The position numbers and the translations under genes are program-made. From the NCBI RefSeq assembly GCF_004310335.1, contig NZ_SIRS01000003.1, positions 124,001-188,000 on the forward strand: DNA of 64,000 nt, in the 5' to 3' direction. Origin of the DNA: Hyunsoonleella pacifica (GTDB lineage Bacteria; Bacteroidota; Bacteroidia; Flavobacteriales; Flavobacteriaceae). The notes under the pieces are model-generated. The model did no database searches. It was not told the origin of the DNA and worked only from the letters and a program-made list of their open reading frames with translations. Positions 62,351-64,000 of the stretch are shown here, piece by piece. Positions within the stretch are counted from its first letter, which is position 1; every line of letters begins with the position of its first letter.

Positions 62351-63382
62351 TTAGGCTATTTCTCCTCTAAGTGATGTTTCAAACTTATTTTTAAACAATT
62401 CTGCAGATTCTAACTTGCCCAACAAGTACATTGTTTTAGCTATTGCAGACTCTGTAGTCATATCTTTTCCAGATATTACACCTATCTTCTTTAAATGGCT
62501 ACTTGTTTCATATTGTCCCATATTAACTCCTCCACCAATACATTGTGTAACATTTATAATATGTATATTATTGGATACTGCATCCTTCAACGCATTAAGA
62601 AACCATTCTTCTGTTGTACAGTTCCCAGATCCATAGGTTTCTAAAATTAATACTTTCAAATTAGGTATACTTAGTATATTGTTTAAATAGGATGATGTGA
62701 TGCCTGGATATAATTTTAGTAACGTTATATTATTATCGAGTTTTTTATGAACTTTTAAATCGTTATTAAGTGTTGGTTTTAACAAGTAATCGTTTTTAAT
62801 TTTTAAATGCACTCCAGATTCTGCTAAACAAGGATAGTTTAAGGAATTAAATGCTTGAAAATGTTCCGCATTCATTTTAGTAGTACGATTACCTCGATAA
62901 AGCTTATATTCAAAATACAGACACACTTCTTTAATTATTGGTACATTGTTCTCTTGTAATGAAGCAATTTGAATTGAGGTAATTAAATTTTCTTTAGCAT
63001 CTGTTCTTAAATCTCCTATGGGTAATTGTGCTCCTGTAAAAATAACTGGTTTTGATAAGTTTTCTAACATGAAGCTAATTGCAGATGCTGTGTAGCTCAT
63101 TGTATCACTACCATGTAGCACTACAAAACCATCAAAAACAGCATAATTCACTTCAATAATTTCGGCAATCTGTACCCAATAGTCTGGATTCATATTACTA
63201 GAATCTATCGGATTCTTAAACGACATAGTTTCAATATCACAATCTAACAATTGTAATTCGGGAATTTGTTTTAAAAGATTATTAAAATTAAAGGCATGCA
63301 ACGTCCCTGTTTCGGCATCTTTAACCATCCCTATAGTACCACCTGTGTAGATTAATAATATATTAGGTTTTATATCACTCAT
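62351..63382 (-). CDS. ansA: Type I (cytoplasmic) L-asparaginase
   Basis: A 343-residue amidohydrolase converting asparagine to aspartate and ammonia. No signal peptide. First catalytic Thr in YTGGTIGM, second triad in 'GFVVLHGSDTMSYTASAISFML' (Thr-Asp) and Lys in 'RTDAKENL'; the C-terminal allosteric-type domain has 'LILETYGSGNCT' and 'NVTQCIGGGVNMGQYETSSHLKKIG'. Its ATG overlaps the tatD stop by four bases (ATGA), implying coupled translation. Confidence 0.95.
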   Translation of the reverse strand: MSDIKPNILLIYTGGTIGMVKDAETGTLHAFNFNNLLKQIPELQLLDCDIETMSFKNPIDSSNMNPDYWVQIAEIIEVNYAVFDGFVVLHGSDTMSYTASAISFMLENLSKPVIFTGAQLPIGDLRTDAKENLITSIQIASLQENNVPIIKEVCLYFEYKLYRGNRTTKMNAEHFQAFNSLNYPCLAESGVHLKIKNDYLLKPTLNNDLKVHKKLDNNITLLKLYPGITSSYLNNILSIPNLKVLILETYGSGNCTTEEWFLNALKDAVSNNIHIINVTQCIGGGVNMGQYETSSHLKKIGVISGKDMTTESAIAKTMYLLGKLESAELFKNKFETSLRGEIA

Positions 63383-64000
63383 ATTTTAAAAACATCTTTT
63401 GAGTTTTGCGTGGTTATTTTGGCAATGTCATCTTTCGAAACTCTATATATTTCAGAAAGCTTTTCTAATACGTTGATAATATGTGCACTTTCATTACGTT
63501 TTCCTCTATATGGTACAGGGGATAAATAAGGTGCATCAGTTTCTAATACGATATGACTCAAATCTATTTGACTTAAAAACTGATCTATTTTACCATTCTT
63601 AAAAGTAACTACACCTCCAATTCCTAATTTCATATTAAAAGAGATAGCCTTGTGAGCTTGTTCTATTGTCCCAGTAAAACAATGAAAAATGCCAAACAAA
63701 TCATCATCCATTTCAGCCTCTAAAACCTCAAAAATTTCATCAAAAGCATCTCTACAATGAATTACAATAGGTAATTGGTACCGTTTAGCTAGCTTTATTT
63801 GATACTGAAATGCTTTTTTTTGAATATCTAAGGTTGATTTGTCCCAATACAAATCAATACCTATTTCTCCTACTGCATAAAACTGTCGCTTTAAAAATAA
63901 CGCTTCAACATGCTTTAACTCATCCATATAATTATCCTTTACATGTGTTGGATGTAATCCCATCATTAGAAAAACATGCTCGGGAAAATCTTTTTCTAGC
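63379..64000 (-). CDS. tatD: TatD family metal-dependent hydrolase (5' end cut by window edge)
   Basis: The frame stays open to base 64000, so the N-terminus, including the HxH metal motif, is outside the window. An internal ATG at 63966 is not the start, because upstream in-frame residues (LEKDFPEHVFL) continue the family sequence into 'MMGLHPTHV'. Remaining metal/catalytic residues: Glu in VGEIGIDLYWD, His in PIVIHCRDAFDE, His in FGIFHCFTG, and Asp in ETDAPYLSP. Family members are 3'-5' DNases and may act in DNA repair or quality control. It is cotranslated with ansA. Confidence 0.94.
   Translation of the reverse strand, partial: LEKDFPEHVFLMMGLHPTHVKDNYMDELKHVEALFLKRQFYAVGEIGIDLYWDKSTLDIQKKAFQYQIKLAKRYQLPIVIHCRDAFDEIFEVLEAEMDDDLFGIFHCFTGTIEQAHKAISFNMKLGIGGVVTFKNGKIDQFLSQIDLSHIVLETDAPYLSPVPYRGKRNESAHIINVLEKLSEIYRVSKDDIAKITTQNSKDVFKI

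Overview
The window is an AT-rich, densely coded segment of a chromosome from a member of the Bacteroidota, almost certainly family Flavobacteriaceae. This rests on several things: SusC/RagA-like TonB-dependent receptors with carboxypeptidase-regulatory N-termini, giant secreted proteins ending in type IX secretion (T9SS) sorting domains, DUF4270 and choice-of-anchor-J lipoproteins, the TAnnTTTG-type -7 promoter element in front of several genes, weak or absent Shine-Dalgarno sequences, and the gene orders panC-panD-flippase-radA and exbB-exbD-exbD. Genus cannot be assigned from the sequence alone. No phage, insertion sequence with transposase, CRISPR array or rRNA operon is present; one tRNA-Ser(GGA) is.

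Layout. 1-5.9 kb (minus): a receptor / lipoprotein / secreted endonuclease I locus; the nuclease runs off the left edge. 5.9-10.5 kb (minus): a tight cluster of a DUF3108 protein, tryptophan 2,3-dioxygenase, an M23 endopeptidase lipoprotein and glucose-6-phosphate isomerase. 10.9 kb: a small beta-barrel protein. 11.5-14.5 kb (minus): homogentisate dioxygenase, 4-hydroxyphenylpyruvate dioxygenase and an unknown membrane protein, with two small repeat elements around them. 14.9-19.5 kb (minus): uvrC, an unknown secreted protein and a patatin with its own outer-membrane barrel. 19.6-24.0 kb (plus): a RimK-like ligase, an aspartoacylase-like hydrolase, 5-formyl-THF cyclo-ligase, and a soluble histidine kinase with a receiver protein. 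24.1-28.6 kb (minus): ileS, a DksA/TraR-like protein and lspA.

28.7-40.7 kb (minus) is the accessory-looking part: three tandem paralogous surface proteins built of calcium-binding thrombospondin type 3 repeats and LamG-like domains. The first two carry different N-terminal heads on a shared C-terminal half with a T9SS signal; the third has lost that half. 40.9-45.6 kb (minus) is an operon of panC, panD, a flippase-like membrane protein, an esterase-fold protein without its nucleophile, and radA. Diverging from it, 45.8-50.3 kb (plus) holds a half-length glycogen-synthase-like protein, a DUF4270 lipoprotein and glmS. 50.5-54.9 kb (plus) is a second receptor paired with an SGNH hydrolase lipoprotein. 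55.1-59.1 kb (plus) encodes 2-oxoglutarate dehydrogenase E1 and E2. 59.2-64 kb (minus) contains an orphan UmuD-like protein, an ExbB/ExbD operon with an extra membrane protein, tRNA-Ser, asparaginase and a TatD nuclease cut by the right edge.

Functional themes: outer-membrane uptake powered by ExbBD (two receptors, each linked to a secreted hydrolase), aromatic amino-acid breakdown (Trp, Tyr), cell-surface display through T9SS, and core housekeeping. Most of the window is ordinary conserved flavobacterial chromosome. The most interesting parts are the modular surface-protein trio, two small structured repeats near 13.3 and 14.8 kb, and several proteins with altered catalytic or metal-binding residues.
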